The notes beneath the pieces are model-generated. The model did no database searches. It was not told where the DNA came from and saw only the letters and a program-made list of their open reading frames with translations. A stretch of DNA of 7,987 nt from contig CALCBQ010000054.1 in NCBI GenBank assembly GCA_937897215.1, positions 1 to 7,987 of the forward strand, given 5' to 3'. Origin of the DNA: an uncultured Clostridia bacterium. GTDB taxonomy: Bacteria; Bacillota; Clostridia; Oscillospirales; Acutalibacteraceae. The translations under genes were made by a program, and so were the position numbers. Of this stretch, positions 1 through 6,469 are shown in pieces (the stretch's first letter is position 1; every line of letters begins with the position of its first letter).

Positions 1-41
1 CCCCCCTTGCGGGGGAGCTGTCGCGAAGCGACTGAGGGGGG
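1..41. repeat. GC-rich palindromic intergenic repeat, possibly cut by the window edge
   Basis: C6 at 1-6 pairs either with G5 at 11-15 (loop TTGC) or with G6 at 36-41. Between them lies a perfect 5-bp hairpin, GTCGC-GAA-GCGAC (20-32). This GC-rich block stands out sharply from the AT-rich DNA that follows. The design, a terminal C/G hairpin followed by an inner hairpin, resembles the repeat at the right end of the window. Short repeats of this kind are scattered between genes in many gut Clostridia (general knowledge). No coding capacity is seen. Confidence 0.6.
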
Positions 42-71
42 ATAATCTAAATTTGCAACGCAGTTTCGACA

Positions 72-99
72 CTTTGCGCTTTGCATTTTGCACTTTGCA
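72..99. repeat. Four-copy heptamer tandem repeat
   Basis: Four adjacent 7-bp units read CTTTGCG, CTTTGCA, TTTTGCA, CTTTGCA, with one substitution in each of two copies. It lies upstream of the tRNA promoter and inside no credible gene. It may be a slippage-prone simple repeat or part of a larger repeat element with the block at 1-41. No function can be assigned. Confidence 0.6.
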
Positions 100-139
100 T
101 TCTGTTAGACAAACTATAATTTGTATAAGAGTTAGTTGC

Positions 140-168
140 TTGACTTTTAATCTTTGAAATGATATCAT
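140..168 (+). promoter_or_regulatory. Sigma-A-type promoter of the tRNA-Leu gene
   Basis: The -35 box is TTGACT (140-145), the spacer is exactly 17 bp, and the -10 box is TATCAT (163-168). Transcription would start near 175, giving a leader of about 15 bases before the tRNA. The same -10 hexamer and spacer occur in the promoter at 6394-6422. Confidence 0.8.
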
Positions 169-189
169 TATCAAGCACAATTTTAATAT

Positions 190-277
190 GCGGACGTGGC
201 GGAACTGGCAGACGCGCAGGTCTCAGACTCCTGTGGATATTGCTTCCTTGTGGGTTCAAGTCCCATCGTCCGCACCA
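190..277 (+). tRNA. tRNA-Leu (anticodon CAG), CCA encoded
   Basis: The cloverleaf folds fully by eye. Acceptor stem GCGGACG (190-196) pairs with CGTCCGC (267-273), followed by discriminator A and an encoded CCA (275-277). The anticodon arm is 217-233 with a 7-base loop and anticodon CAG at 224-226, decoding CUG. A long class II variable arm at 234-249 has a GGA/TCC stem, as expected of leucine tRNA. The T arm spans 250-266 with loop TTCAAGT. One oddity is that the last anticodon-stem pair, 221/229, is T-T rather than Watson-Crick. The gene has its own promoter and terminator and is not part of a tRNA cluster here. Confidence 0.97.
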
Positions 278-278
278 A

Positions 279-318
279 ATATAGAGTTCATACTTTTGTA
301 TGGACTCTATATTTTTTG
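279..318 (+). terminator. Intrinsic terminator of the tRNA-Leu gene
   Basis: A 15-bp stem (279-293 with 298-312, a single G-T pair, loop TTTT) is followed by a T tract at 312-317. It begins two bases after the encoded CCA. Confidence 0.92.
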
Positions 319-354
319 TTGATTAAATGGGGCTTGAACCCTTAAAACACAATA

Positions 355-390
355 AATAATCCCCACAAGTTTTTGGCTTGTGGGGTTTAG
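355..390 (-). terminator. Intrinsic terminator of the MMPL exporter gene
   Basis: A perfect 9-bp stem, CCCCACAAG with CTTGTGGGG (361-369 and 377-385), has a 7-base loop and starts six bases beyond the exporter stop codon. On the minus strand it is followed by the T-rich ATTATTTATT. The plus strand is also T-rich after the stem, so it may act in both directions. It lies back to back with the tRNA terminator, as expected for convergent units. Confidence 0.8.
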
Positions 391-391
391 T

Positions 392-3300
392 TTATTCTTC
401 TGTTGTAGTTACTTCTTCTGTTGTTTCTATTGGTGTTTCAGGAACTATTTCAAGTTCTTTCTTTTTCTTGCTCTTATCTTTTGTTACGAATCTGTCGCAG
501 GTTGCGATAAGACCAGGAAGAACAAATAAGATGAGAAGTATTGCAGAAAGTGCGCCAATTGAGATAATTCGGCAAATCTGTGCGATTGTTGGGTCAACAG
601 GGCTGAATCCGATAGCACCTGTTACGATTACCATAATAAGACCTGATGTAAGAATTGTATGGATTGAGCCATTATAAGCACTTAAAAGTGCGCCCTTAAT
701 ATCCATTGTCTTACGGTTTTCACGGTAATAGTTTGTAAAGAGAATACCATAGTCAATTGTAGCACCCATCAAAATACATTGAACAATAAGAAGTGCCAAG
801 TAATAGATACTATAACCTGCAAGTCCGTTCACTGTCATTGTTACGTAAACACCGCATTGAACAAGCAACACAAGGGCTGCAGGAATAATCAATGAACGGA
901 ATGTGAAAAGAACAACTATGAAAATTGCAATTGCAGTTAAAAGTGTAATCGTAAGAAGTTCTTTATCAAAACTTTGTTCCATTTCATAACTCATTGGAGT
1001 ATTACCAATAAGATAGACTTTATTTTCAAGGTTATCGTCAAACAACGCTGTAATACTTGCCATAAACTTACTTGTTTCTTCTGACTCGGTAGGAAGTGAT
1101 GTTTCAACCATCATAAGTGAATACTCTTTACCCAAAAGTTGATTGATACCATCATCAAGTTGAGTTTTCATTCCTTTTATATCATTCTTCATATTCTCGT
1201 CAAGAAGTGAAGCAAATCTTGGGTCGTTCAACATATCTTCTGACACATAACGGAACATTTCTTCAATAGTAAGAGTCCATTCAGGGTTGCTGTTTTTAAG
1301 CCCTGAATTATAAAGATAAAGCATTTCAATTGTGCTTGAATTAAGCTCATCTGAAAGTCCGCCAAGCATACCCGCCATTTCGCTTGCGGTATATGATTTG
1401 CCCGAAACAACCGCATTTATAATTGTTTTTGCACTCTTTAATTTGTTTGCAGTATCTGCATCAAAGAAACTTGCATAATCTTTATTATTGAGCACATCGC
1501 TATCAATAAATTTCACGAAATTCTGAACTGAAATTTTCCAGTTACTTGTATCGCCGTAATTACAGATATAAAGAAGATAAAGTTGTTTAATTTGTGTAGA
1601 GTCAAAGCCTACAATATCTGCCATTTGTGATGGTGTAAAGGCTTTACCTGAAACCGTTGCATTTACAATCTTTTTACCTGTTTCTATCTGTGAAAGCTGG
1701 TCCGCTTCCATCATTGAACCAAAGGTCTCTTTATTAGCATCAACAAAATTTATAAGCTCTTTAACTGACATTTTATGAGTACACTCAACAATGTTCCATG
1801 CAACATAGTCAGCAATAACATCGTCATAAACTACATTACCGTTAGTTTTCTGGTACTCATAATGGTAAGCATAAAGAAGAAGTACATCGTCTTCTGCAAT
1901 ACCCATAACCTGTGCCATTTCATTAGGTCCTATTTTTTGTACGATTGCGTCTTTATTTGTAAGTACCTCAAGTTGATTGAGTTGTGCCTTTGTTTCTTCA
2001 TCAAACATACTTGCATACTGTTCGTTTGTTGCAACATCATTAACAACGAAACTTGCAAACTGTGGCATTGTCATTGTGCCGTAATCTGCACCGCCATTTT
2101 TGCTGTAATAAAGCACGAACACCTGTTTCAAATCATCAGCAGGCATACCGAATGTTGTTGAAAGTTCATCTGCAGTCTTTGGAGTTGTAAGTTCTTTTGC
2201 ATCTGAAAATACTTTAACACTATTAATGCTTGATTGCATATCAGAACTTATAAAGCTTGAGAACATTGGGTTTGTTACAACTTCGTTAGAAATAAAGTTC
2301 ATAACTTCTGATGCAGTCATTGGCAAAAGTTCGCCACCATAATAACTGTAATAGATCACATCAAGAAGTGATGAGTCGATGCTCATTGGAATACCCATTG
2401 AGTCAATCATATCGACCATACCTTTTGATGTAAATTCGCGACCAAGAGTAGTTGAATAACTCATAACGCTTTTTACATTTTCATCTTTTTCGAGTTGAAC
2501 AGCTAATTCTGATATTTTCTGTTCATCATCGTTATTATAAAGAACTACGATTGGGTTTGATGGTGTAAAGATTTCTGCGATTGGGTCTTCAGGTGAAAGT
2601 GAATAAACTGTTTTCGAAAGATTTTGTGCAAAGAACGAAACCACAAATAAAATTACAAAGAATATTGCAATTGGTTTTCTTGCTTTGTATTGGAATCGTG
2701 AGAGAAGTCCCATTGGAATATGGATTTCTTTCTTTTCAGTATCTTCAATTTTTTCGTCAAATATAAGAATAAGTGCAGGAAGTACTGTAAGCACGCAAAT
2801 CATACTGAAGAATACGCCTTTTGCAAGCACAATACCTAAGTCCATACCAATCTTAAAGCTCATAAATACAAGCATTGAAAGACCAATAATCGTGGTCATA
2901 CCGCTACTCATAATTGATGAGAATGCACTTTGCCATGCAACCTTCATTGCATCTTCATTATCGTCAAAATTATTCTTTTCCTGACGATAACGGTTCATCA
3001 AAATGATTGAGTAGTCCATTGAAAGAACAAGTTGAAGAATTGCAGCAATTGACATTGTAATTTGTGAAACACTACCAAGAATAAGGTTTGTACCCATATT
3101 CATTACAACGGCAAGTCCTATTGCTATAAGGAAAAGTATAGGCTCAAACCAAGAGCCACTCATAATAAAGAGAATTGCAAGAAGAAGTGCCAAGGCTACA
3201 CCGATAATAACCCAAGGAAGTTCCATTGTACTAGTATTATCGTTCATAAGTTCCATATCATAAGCAGAAAACGCTTTTTCGATGGTATCTTCAATTGCCA

Positions 3301-3682
3301 ACTCTTCAGGCGAGCCGTATGTAAACGAAGTATTTACTACAAATTTAGTGTATCCGTCTTTGTTGTAATCTTCACTATTTGCAACATAAGAAACGCTGTC
3401 AACATTTGCTATGTTTTCAAGATAATCTTTAACAGCCACAATCTGTTCTTCATTCAAATCTTTGAACATTACACGAATTGTTTGCGTTGTGGTCATATTA
3501 TCAAAGTTTTCAGCCATTATATCAATACCCTGAGCCATTGAAGAATCGTCAGGAAGATATTTAGTCATATCTGTATTGATTTTAACTTTTGGAATAAGCA
3601 GACCACAAAGCACTGCGATTATAAGCATAAATACAAGAAAAAACTTATGCCCATCTACAATAACATTTGCTACCTTTTTCAA
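392..3682 (-). CDS. RND/MMPL-family exporter with large repeat-bearing extracytoplasmic loop
   Basis: This is a cytoplasmic-membrane protein of 1,096 residues when started at TTG 3682. It shows the two-half RND layout. TM1 is ~13-31, followed by a first outer loop ~32-155 with the MMPL-like motif TDMTKYLPDD, then TM2-TM6 (~156-308) and TM7 ~335-353. A very long second outer loop spans ~354-905, and TM8-TM12 lie at ~908-1063. The tail is Lys-rich, then Thr/Glu-rich. Asp-Tyr pairs in TM4 (D223-Y224) and TM10 (D977-Y978) match the proton-relay pairs known in MmpL3-type transporters, so proton-driven export of a lipid or hydrophobic compound is likely; the substrate is unknown. Typical single-chain MMPL proteins are ~700-950 residues, and the excess is five ~83-residue repeats in loop 2. 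An upstream TTG at 3697 is in frame but overlaps the ribosome binding site. No adjacent regulator is seen. The family call is firm; the function is inferred. Confidence 0.93.
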   Translation of the reverse strand: MKKVANVIVDGHKFFLVFMLIIAVLCGLLIPKVKINTDMTKYLPDDSSMAQGIDIMAENFDNMTTTQTIRVMFKDLNEEQIVAVKDYLENIANVDSVSYVANSEDYNKDGYTKFVVNTSFTYGSPEELAIEDTIEKAFSAYDMELMNDNTSTMELPWVIIGVALALLLAILFIMSGSWFEPILFLIAIGLAVVMNMGTNLILGSVSQITMSIAAILQLVLSMDYSIILMNRYRQEKNNFDDNEDAMKVAWQSAFSSIMSSGMTTIIGLSMLVFMSFKIGMDLGIVLAKGVFFSMICVLTVLPALILIFDEKIEDTEKKEIHIPMGLLSRFQYKARKPIAIFFVILFVVSFFAQNLSKTVYSLSPEDPIAEIFTPSNPIVVLYNNDDEQKISELAVQLEKDENVKSVMSYSTTLGREFTSKGMVDMIDSMGIPMSIDSSLLDVIYYSYYGGELLPMTASEVMNFISNEVVTNPMFSSFISSDMQSSINSVKVFSDAKELTTPKTADELSTTFGMPADDLKQVFVLYYSKNGGADYGTMTMPQFASFVVNDVATNEQYASMFDEETKAQLNQLEVLTNKDAIVQKIGPNEMAQVMGIAEDDVLLLYAYHYEYQKTNGNVVYDDVIADYVAWNIVECTHKMSVKELINFVDANKETFGSMMEADQLSQIETGKKIVNATVSGKAFTPSQMADIVGFDSTQIKQLYLLYICNYGDTSNWKISVQNFVKFIDSDVLNNKDYASFFDADTANKLKSAKTIINAVVSGKSYTASEMAGMLGGLSDELNSSTIEMLYLYNSGLKNSNPEWTLTIEEMFRYVSEDMLNDPRFASLLDENMKNDIKGMKTQLDDGINQLLGKEYSLMMVETSLPTESEETSKFMASITALFDDNLENKVYLIGNTPMSYEMEQSFDKELLTITLLTAIAIFIVVLFTFRSLIIPAALVLLVQCGVYVTMTVNGLAGYSIYYLALLIVQCILMGATIDYGILFTNYYRENRKTMDIKGALLSAYNGSIHTILTSGLIMVIVTGAIGFSPVDPTIAQICRIISIGALSAILLILFVLPGLIATCDRFVTKDKSKKKKELEIVPETPIETTEEVTTTEE
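1133..2446 (-). repeat. Five tandem ~83-residue protein repeats in exporter loop 2
   Basis: The repeats fill residues ~413-850 of the exporter (numbered from TTG 3682): units ~413-495, 496-578, 579-676, 677-760 and 761-850. Each has an A half of the type SGKxxTxxEMAxxxG followed by a Leu/Tyr-rich LYLLY segment and Gly/Asn. A B half follows, of the type FxxFVxxDVxxNxxYASFFD and a Lys/Leu-rich helix. Units 4 and 5 are closest to each other (SGKAFTPSQMA against SGKSYTASEMA, and DYASFFD against RFASLLD). Unit 3 carries an insertion after its A half. The pattern was found by eye; boundaries are good to a few residues. The spacing suggests a helical, mostly alpha solenoid-like or multi-domain periplasm-facing structure, which is inference. 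Confidence 0.8.
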
Positions 3683-3696
3683 TTTATAACACCTCA
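3680..3696 (-). promoter_or_regulatory. Ribosome binding site that fixes a TTG start for the exporter
   Basis: On the minus strand TGAGGTG (3696-3690) is followed by a 7-base spacer TTATAAA and then TTG (3682-3680). No in-frame ATG or GTG occurs between the upstream TGA stop (3700-3698) and this TTG. The only other candidate, TTG at 3697, sits on top of the ribosome binding site and has none of its own. The TTG at 3682 is therefore preferred, and it removes five residues. Confidence 0.8.
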
Positions 3697-3723
3697 ATCA
3701 TATAGGATTTTTCGCTAAACTAT

Positions 3724-3732
3724 ATTATAGCA
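3724..3732 (-). promoter_or_regulatory. Extended -10 promoter of the exporter gene
   Basis: The minus strand reads TGC-TATAAT, a perfect -10 hexamer with the TGn extension. No good -35 box is present at 17 bp (only ATGAAA-like sequence), which is tolerated by extended -10 promoters. Transcription would start about 35 bases before the TTG start codon. It lies in the 87-bp gap after the 162-residue gene, so the exporter can be expressed apart from the upstream operon. Confidence 0.6.
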
Positions 3733-3769
3733 CATAATTGTTAAAATTTCATTGTTATTTTTAATTTTT

Positions 3770-4258
3770 TTATATGTTATATACTTTTATTTTTTCTTCA
3801 TTCCTATCTTTGGTAATAAAAGGTCGTACTAAAAACATATCTGTCTTTTCGTCTTCAAGCGTAATCCACTCTTTTTTATCTTCATCAAGAACAAGAATTT
3901 TAAAACGGACATATTTATGCTCTTCGTGTTCTCTTATGTATTTTACAGTATGATTTACTAATGGTGCAATATAATTTGCTATATTCTCAATAAACTCATT
4001 GGTATTTTCAAAATCAAACTCATACCATGACACTTCATCATCAAGTGAAGCGTATAAATAATCTTTTTTGTCAATAGCCAATTCTAAAAGCAAATCGGGC
4101 TCATCAATACTGCCCGAAAAAGCAACCGTTGAGCCGTCATTAAATCGTACACATCTAGGCACTCCACTCTTTTCGGCAACCAGCGAGATTATCTGTTCAA
4201 AAGACTTTTCCAGCTTTTCTATGTTTATTTTTTTCTTGTTTGATATTAAACTTAACAC
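3770..4258 (-). CDS. Hypothetical 162-residue acidic protein
   Basis: I do not recognise this family. The GTG start at 4258 is supported by GAGGTG (4264-4269) at a 5-base spacing. The protein has no signal peptide or membrane segment and is probably cytoplasmic. It starts with a basic stretch (SNKKKINIEKLEKS) and contains an acidic middle with a D/E/W/Y-rich stretch (DDEVSWYEFDFEN, ~residues 73-85). It then continues with alternating charged and hydrophobic segments suggestive of a compact alpha/beta fold. It is the third gene of the operon, 13 bp after the alcohol dehydrogenase stop, with its ribosome binding site overlapping the end of that gene, so coupled translation is likely. No terminator is visible before the exporter. 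A DNA-binding, enzyme or chaperone role cannot be supported from the sequence. Confidence 0.85.
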   Translation of the reverse strand: MLSLISNKKKINIEKLEKSFEQIISLVAEKSGVPRCVRFNDGSTVAFSGSIDEPDLLLELAIDKKDYLYASLDDEVSWYEFDFENTNEFIENIANYIAPLVNHTVKYIREHEEHKYVRFKILVLDEDKKEWITLEDEKTDMFLVRPFITKDRNEEKIKVYNI

Positions 4259-4271
4259 AATATCACCTCAT

Positions 4272-5396
4272 TCATCGAATTGAAAGATACATTTTTTTAA
4301 CATCTTCATAAGTGAGTTTTATCATATTCTTTTCGAGTAATGGTGTCATACTCATTTCTGTAAGTTTTTCGATTTCGGCATCAGTTTTCACACCGATTTC
4401 TGTAAGAGTACACGCCATACCCATCTGTTTTTTAAGTTCTGTGATTGCATCTGCCATCTGATGAGCATCGGTAAATCCACAATTTTGTGCAAACTTATTA
4501 AGTCGACCATTTTCAGCATCTGCATTAAAGTGGCAGAAATAATCAAGAGTCATTGCACACGCCTCGCCGTGTGGTACTCCGTAGAGGTTTGTAAGAGGGA
4601 ATGAACAAGCGTGGCTACCGGCTGTACGAGGATTACTAAATGCTACGCCTGCAATAATTGATGCCTCTGCCATTTTTTCGCGTGCCTCTAAATTATCCGG
4701 CTCTGAATACGCTTTATAAAGCCATTCAAAAACTAATTTTGTAGCAGTAACTGAACAACTTTCGCAAATTGGTTGATGAAGGATTGTCCAAACACTTTCT
4801 AAAGCGTGAGCGAGCACATCAAGGCCTGTTGACGCAGTAACTTTTGGTGGAACACTCAAAGTAAGACGAGGGTCAACAATTGCTGCTTTCGGGTACATAA
4901 GTGGGTCATTCATAGGTGCTTTAACGCCTTTTGCTAAATCTGTAAGCACAGAAATATTTGTAATTTCGCTACCTGTACCACTTGTTGTTGCAACTGCAAG
5001 CATTGGAATTACTTCGTCTTTGTTAATTGGTTTTCCGCCTGTATGATAACTTTCGATTACATCGTTACCTTTTGCAATTGCGCAAGCTGCTTTACAACAG
5101 TCCATCGGAGAACCGCCACCAAGAGCGACTGCAAAATCTGCATTATTTTCTCTTAAAATCTTAACGCAAGCATTTACATTATCAGTTGTTGGGTTTGGGC
5201 GAATATCATTAAAGATTGCAACGAGAGTTCCATTTGAATTTTTTACGATTTCATCTGCTGTACCATTCTTTTTAAGGGTGTTTGAGCAGACAAGCACTCC
5301 CCTTTTGTAACCGAATTCTTTAATTATTTCGGGTAACTCGTTAATTTTATCTGTACCAAAATAAATTTTTGTAGGCAAACTGAAATTCCAACTCAT
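4272..5396 (-). CDS. Iron-containing (group III) alcohol dehydrogenase
   Basis: This 374-residue cytoplasmic enzyme is of the usual family length (~380-390). It should catalyse NAD(P)-dependent interconversion of an alcohol and its aldehyde or ketone. The N-terminal Rossmann-like half carries the dinucleotide motif GGGSPMD (93-99) and the family signature TTSGTGSE (137-144). The metal ligands expected from lactaldehyde reductase FucO are all present: D193 and H197 in GLDVLAHALES, H262 in SHACSFP, and H276 in VPHGEA. The ATG at 5396 overlaps the TGA of the radical SAM gene (ATGA, 4 bp), and GGAAGG lies 5-13 bases upstream, so translation is probably coupled. Substrate cannot be told from sequence; butanol, propanediol or lactaldehyde types are all possible. 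The family call is certain, and no residue appears to be missing. Confidence 0.96.
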   Translation of the reverse strand: MSWNFSLPTKIYFGTDKINELPEIIKEFGYKRGVLVCSNTLKKNGTADEIVKNSNGTLVAIFNDIRPNPTTDNVNACVKILRENNADFAVALGGGSPMDCCKAACAIAKGNDVIESYHTGGKPINKDEVIPMLAVATTSGTGSEITNISVLTDLAKGVKAPMNDPLMYPKAAIVDPRLTLSVPPKVTASTGLDVLAHALESVWTILHQPICESCSVTATKLVFEWLYKAYSEPDNLEAREKMAEASIIAGVAFSNPRTAGSHACSFPLTNLYGVPHGEACAMTLDYFCHFNADAENGRLNKFAQNCGFTDAHQMADAITELKKQMGMACTLTEIGVKTDAEIEKLTEMSMTPLLEKNMIKLTYEDVKKMYLSIR

Positions 5397-6295
5397 AAAG
5401 CATACCTTCCTTGCATAATATCTCTTTTTTCTAATTCTTTATTGATTGTATTAAGCACCATTTTCTTGTCGGCACTCCATTTAGGCTCAACAAGAAGGGA
5501 TTTTGGTGCATCCCCTGTAATTCTATGAATTACAACATTTTTCGGTATTTTTTCAAGGCAACTGAAAAGAATATCAATATACTCTTCAAGTGATAAGACT
5601 TCTACTTTACCTTGTTTATAATCTTCATATAAATCAGTATATTTAAGAATGTGCAAAAGCTGAAGTTTTACACCGTCAGTACCGCATTTTACTGCAAAAC
5701 TTACAGTATTCAGTATATCTTCTTTAGTTTCATTGGGAAGCCCTATAATAATATGAGTAATTACGGTTATTCCTCTATTTTTAAGTTCTTTAACTGCATT
5801 TTTATAGATGATATTAGGGTAACCTCGTCTTATATACTCGGCAGTTTTCTCGTTTGATGTTTGTAATCCTAATTCAATCCAGACTGGTTTTATTTTGTTA
5901 AGATTTTTAAGCATTTCAAGAACTTCAGTAGGCAAACAGTCAGGACGAGTACCTATTGAAAGTGCTACAATATCTTCACGATTTATTGCCATTTTAAATT
6001 GCTTTTCAAGATAATCAATATCGCCGTAAGTATTTGTAAAACTTTGAAAATAGGCTATATACTTTTCAGTTTTAATCTTTGATTTTACACGATTTTTTGC
6101 ATTTTCAATTTGTGTATTCAAATCGACTCCTGTTTCAGCAAAATGTGCTGAGCCGTTATGACAGAAAATGCAACCGCGAGTATCAAGCGTACCATCACGA
6201 TTTGGGCAAGTGCAACCAATATCCAAGGCAAGTTTATAAACTTTGTCCCCGAACTGCTCTTTCAGATATTCGTTTAGAGAGTAATATCTACCCAT
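5393..6295 (-). CDS. Radical SAM protein, YhcC/YtqA (TIGR01212-type) family
   Basis: This 300-residue protein matches the length of E. coli YhcC and B. subtilis YtqA (~300-320). The N-terminal start, GRYYSLNEYLKEQFGDKVYK, is typical of the family. The cluster-binding cysteines are C30 (in CTCPNRDGT), C42 and C45 (GCIFC), a C-x11-C-x2-C arrangement that should bind the [4Fe-4S] used to cleave S-adenosylmethionine. Further family segments are YFQSFTNTY (82-90), GTRPDC (115-120), WIELGLQT (139-146), HIIIGLPNET (181-190) and RITGDAP (258-264). B. subtilis YtqA has been implicated in the mnm5s2U tRNA wobble modification. Its partner methyltransferase gene (ytqB) is not in this window, so that role here is inference. 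The ATG is preceded by AGGTGG at a 6-base spacing. It is the first gene of the operon. Confidence 0.95.
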   Translation of the reverse strand: MGRYYSLNEYLKEQFGDKVYKLALDIGCTCPNRDGTLDTRGCIFCHNGSAHFAETGVDLNTQIENAKNRVKSKIKTEKYIAYFQSFTNTYGDIDYLEKQFKMAINREDIVALSIGTRPDCLPTEVLEMLKNLNKIKPVWIELGLQTSNEKTAEYIRRGYPNIIYKNAVKELKNRGITVITHIIIGLPNETKEDILNTVSFAVKCGTDGVKLQLLHILKYTDLYEDYKQGKVEVLSLEEYIDILFSCLEKIPKNVVIHRITGDAPKSLLVEPKWSADKKMVLNTINKELEKRDIMQGRYAL

Positions 6296-6312
6296 AAAAA
6301 ACCACCTATTTG

Positions 6313-6341
6313 ATTTTACAATAAATTACTGTAAAATGCAA
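6313..6341 (-). promoter_or_regulatory. Promoter of the radical SAM operon with overlapping palindrome
   Basis: On the minus strand a -35 box TTGCAT (6341-6336), a 17-bp spacer and a -10 box TAAAAT (6318-6313) precede the radical SAM start by about 18 bases. A perfect inverted repeat, ATTTTACA-N9-TGTAAAAT (6313-6337), covers the -10 box and spacer and reaches the -35 box. This is where a repressor could block RNA polymerase. No regulator gene is nearby and the motif is not one I can assign. Confidence 0.6.
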
Positions 6342-6393
6342 TAAATATAACTGATATATGTAATCTTTACAGACTTAAAATTTTAATATTTTC

Positions 6394-6422
6394 TTGACAA
6401 TTATTAAGATTTTCTTTATCAT
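6394..6422 (+). promoter_or_regulatory. Sigma-A-type promoter of the acyltransferase gene
   Basis: A consensus -35 TTGACA (6394-6399), a 17-bp spacer and -10 TATCAT (6417-6422) place the start of transcription near 6429. An AT-rich palindrome TTAAAATTTTAA (6375-6386) lies just upstream and may act as an UP-like element. The promoter places the in-frame TTG at 6425 before the transcript start, so the gene starts at ATG 6470. Confidence 0.85.
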
Positions 6423-6469
6423 ATTTGTGTATTTGTATTTTTCGAAGCACCCCAAAAGGATGTGAAAAA

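Noticed and set aside
47..259. 70-codon minus-strand open frame
   Set aside because: It runs through the tRNA-Leu gene and its promoter, has no ribosome binding site, and its composition is not protein-like.
329..341. T-arm-like inverted repeat (GGGG-CTTGA-ACCC style) just after the tRNA, suggesting an integration-site remnant
   Set aside because: The match to the tRNA 3' end is limited to a few T-loop bases, no acceptor-stem copy follows, and no integrase gene is present.
378..677. 99-codon plus-strand open frame antisense to the exporter C terminus
   Set aside because: Its apparent hydrophobicity comes from reading membrane-segment codons in reverse; it starts inside the terminator and has no RBS.
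1775..2161. 128-codon plus-strand open frame inside the exporter
   Set aside because: It lies antisense to a gene with clear family motifs and has no ribosome binding site; it is a shadow of the coding strand.
3698..3769. Possible terminator between the 162-residue gene and the exporter
   Set aside because: Only AT-rich sequence without a stable stem is present; transcription may read through into the exporter.
6425..6469. N-terminal extension of the acyltransferase to TTG 6425
   Set aside because: The TTG lies upstream of the predicted transcript start (~6429) and lacks an RBS, whereas ATG 6470 has one.
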